Shown here in pieces: positions 45,175 through 45,986 of a DNA stretch of 45,986 nt. Numbering within the stretch: the first letter of the stretch is position 1; each line of letters opens with the position of its first letter. Both the position numbers and the translations under genes were made by a program. The DNA is from Candidatus Krumholzibacteriota bacterium (GTDB taxonomy: Bacteria; Krumholzibacteriota; Krumholzibacteriia; LZORAL124-64-63): positions 1 through 45,986 of the forward strand of contig JAJRZA010000018.1 of assembly GCA_024275485.1 (NCBI GenBank). Direction: 5' to 3'. Under the pieces are notes generated by a model. It saw nothing but the letters and a program-made list of their open reading frames with translations, searched no databases and had not been told where the DNA came from.

Positions 45175-45203
45175 TTGACAGTTTGAGAAAAGGAGCCTAA
45201 TTT
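45175..45203 (+). promoter_or_regulatory. rRNA operon promoter P1
   Basis: TTGACA (45175-45180), 17-base spacer, TAATTT (45198-45203), directly preceded by an AT-rich tract (45139-45174) of UP-element type. A small dyad GGAGC (45192-45196)/GCTCC (45206-45210) brackets the -10 box. Consensus -35 and ideal spacing make this a strong promoter. Confidence 0.8.
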
Positions 45204-45214
45204 ACGCTCCGTTG

Positions 45215-45281
45215 CCCAAGTGAACGACACACTGATCACTTGGGTGACCGCGTCTCCAAGCTTCAACTTGCACAGCAAGTT
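45215..45281 (+). other. Two hairpins in the early rRNA leader
   Basis: CCCAAGTGA (45215-45223) pairs with TCACTTGGG (45236-45244), nine bases with a 12-base loop, close to the expected 5' end of P1 transcripts. AACTTGC (45265-45271) pairs with GCAAGTT (45275-45281) around a three-base loop. They may stabilise the 5' end or affect elongation. Neither has a T run. Confidence 0.65.
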
Positions 45282-45313
45282 AATATAAGGAGGGCGGCTC
45301 AACGGCCTTAAAA

Positions 45314-45340
45314 AAATGTCAAAAATAAACGTTGACATTT
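45314..45340. promoter_or_regulatory. Dyad overlapping the -35 box of rRNA promoter P2
   Basis: AAATGTCAA (45314-45322) and TTGACATTT (45332-45340) form a perfect 9-bp inverted repeat with a 9-base spacer. The right arm contains the P2 -35 hexamer. It could be a protein-binding operator or a coincidence of an outward-facing second -35. Confidence 0.6.
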
Positions 45341-45360
45341 ACGCCGGGTTTGAGTAGCTT
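45332..45360 (+). promoter_or_regulatory. rRNA operon promoter P2
   Basis: TTGACA (45332-45337), 17-base spacer, TAGCTT (45355-45360), about 205 bases before the 16S gene and 157 bases downstream of P1. The tandem P1-P2 arrangement is normal for bacterial rRNA operons. Confidence 0.75.
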
Positions 45361-45403
45361 ACTTCCCCCGACTAATGGGGGCCAGCGGCAACGACTGCTT
45401 GGT

Positions 45404-45418
45404 TGAGTTCTTTGACAA
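45404..45418 (+). promoter_or_regulatory. boxA-type antitermination element
   Basis: TGAGTTCTTTGACAA resembles boxA (TGCTCTTTAACA) and is placed about 150 bases before 16S as in other rRNA leaders. BoxA in the nascent RNA recruits NusB and S10 for antitermination. Confidence 0.65.
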
Positions 45419-45535
45419 CAGAATAGCGTGCGAGAGCCTTTAAGAAATTCCGAGTTCATCTCGAGATTACGTGAAGGGGCCGCGGTCTTCGGGCCGTTGA
45501 ACCTGAACGTACTTGAAGATGTCTTAAGCGATAGA

Positions 45536-45553
45536 AACAGGAAATTTCCTGTT
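45536..45553. repeat. 18-bp perfect palindrome just before 16S
   Basis: AACAGGAAATTTCCTGTT is self-complementary. It lies 11 bases upstream of the inferred 16S 5' end, where processing stems are expected, and is followed by GTTGTT/AACAAC (45551-45569) which could form an alternative hairpin reaching the mature end. Confidence 0.6.
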
Positions 45554-45564
45554 GTTGAATATTA

Positions 45565-45986
45565 ACAACGGAGAGTTTGATCCTGGCTCAGAACGAACAC
45601 TGGCGGCGTGGATTAGGCATGCAAGTCGAACGAGAACGTTCTCTTCGGAGAACTAGTAGAGTGGCGAACGGGTGAGTAACGGGTGGAAAACCTGCCCTTC
45701 AATGGGGGATAACAGTTCTAACGAACTGCTAATACCGCATACGACCTTCGGTCCGCATGGACTGGAGATGAAAGGTGGCGCCTCTTCGGAGAGCTGCCGT
45801 TGAAGGATGGTTCCGCCTCCCATTAGCTAGTTGGTGGGGTAATGGCCTACCAAGGCGACGATGGGTAGCCGGCCTGAGAGGGTGTCCGGCCACACTGGGA
45901 CTGAGATACGGCCCAGACTCCTACGGGAGGCAGCAGTCGAGAAGCTTCCGCAATGGGCGAAAGCCTGACGGAGCGACGCCGCGTGA
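45565..45986 (+). rRNA. rrs: 16S ribosomal RNA, 5' part (cut by window end)
   Basis: Begins about seven bases before AGAGTTTGATCCTGGCTCAG (from 45572), the universal 27F site; the exact 5' end is inferred by that spacing. The EUB338 target (45917-45934) matches perfectly. The V1-V2 region contains GGATTAGGCATGCAAGTC (45610-45627). About 420 of about 1500 bases are present. Confidence 0.96.

Noticed and set aside
1-45986. General reassignment of TAA to an amino acid
   Set aside because: yajC, rsmB and rnhB end at TAA at the expected family length, so TAA works as stop; only two sites are anomalous.

Overview
The window is 46 kb of bacterial chromosome from a diderm, free-living-type heterotroph, moderately GC-rich by eye, with strong GGAGG-type ribosome binding sites and frequent TTG starts. 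The partial 16S rRNA gene at the right end has a perfect EUB338-type site together with a match to the 18-nt sequence I remember as the Pla46 'planctomycete' target. A secreted S8 protease ends in a FlgD-like 'YPNP...DGRDASGR' tail, as is common in FCB-side candidate phyla such as Krumholzibacteriota and Eisenbacteria. My best guess is an uncultured FCB/PVC-neighbourhood lineage, with low confidence at phylum level.

Layout. 1-1138: the lysine-repeat tail of a gene cut by the window edge, a bidirectional terminator, and a leftward outer-membrane barrel gene. 1554-9253: an EF-G-like GTPase, yebC (interrupted by an in-frame TAA), ruvC-ruvA, ruvB-queA-tgt. 9393-13269: an accessory insert with a large HExxH protein (also split by an in-frame TAA) and a lipoprotein. 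13481-18086: yajC-def-fmt-rsmB-PASTA protein-rpe. 18391-23528: ffh-rpsP-khpA-rimM-trmD-rplS-rnhB-yraN, the classic SRP/ribosome-maturation cluster. 23760-33701: a 1233-aa secreted subtilase and a 2055-aa giant protein of unknown function. 33795-36956: tryptophanase, a hypothetical gene and a lipoprotein gene, closed by a strong terminator. 37090-39479 (leftward): rarA-pfkA. 39591-42549: deoB-cdd-deoA nucleoside catabolism operon. 42620-44737 (leftward): class A penicillin-binding protein. 45121-45986: tandem rRNA promoters, leader and the 5' part of 16S rRNA.

Most genes are core: DNA repair (ruvABC, rarA), tRNA and rRNA modification (queA, tgt, trmD, rsmB), N-formyl-methionine handling (def, fmt), protein export (ffh, yajC), ribosome assembly (rpsP, rimM, rplS, khpA) and central and nucleoside metabolism. 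The parts most worth a second look are the giant protein (27534-33701), which reads like an exonuclease-helicase with its catalytic motifs lost; the HExxH protein/lipoprotein pair wedged between tgt and yajC; two separate genes with a single in-frame TAA followed by intact coding frame; a class A PBP whose SxxK lysine is Glu; and an EF-G-like GTPase lacking both the catalytic His and the NKxD Asp.
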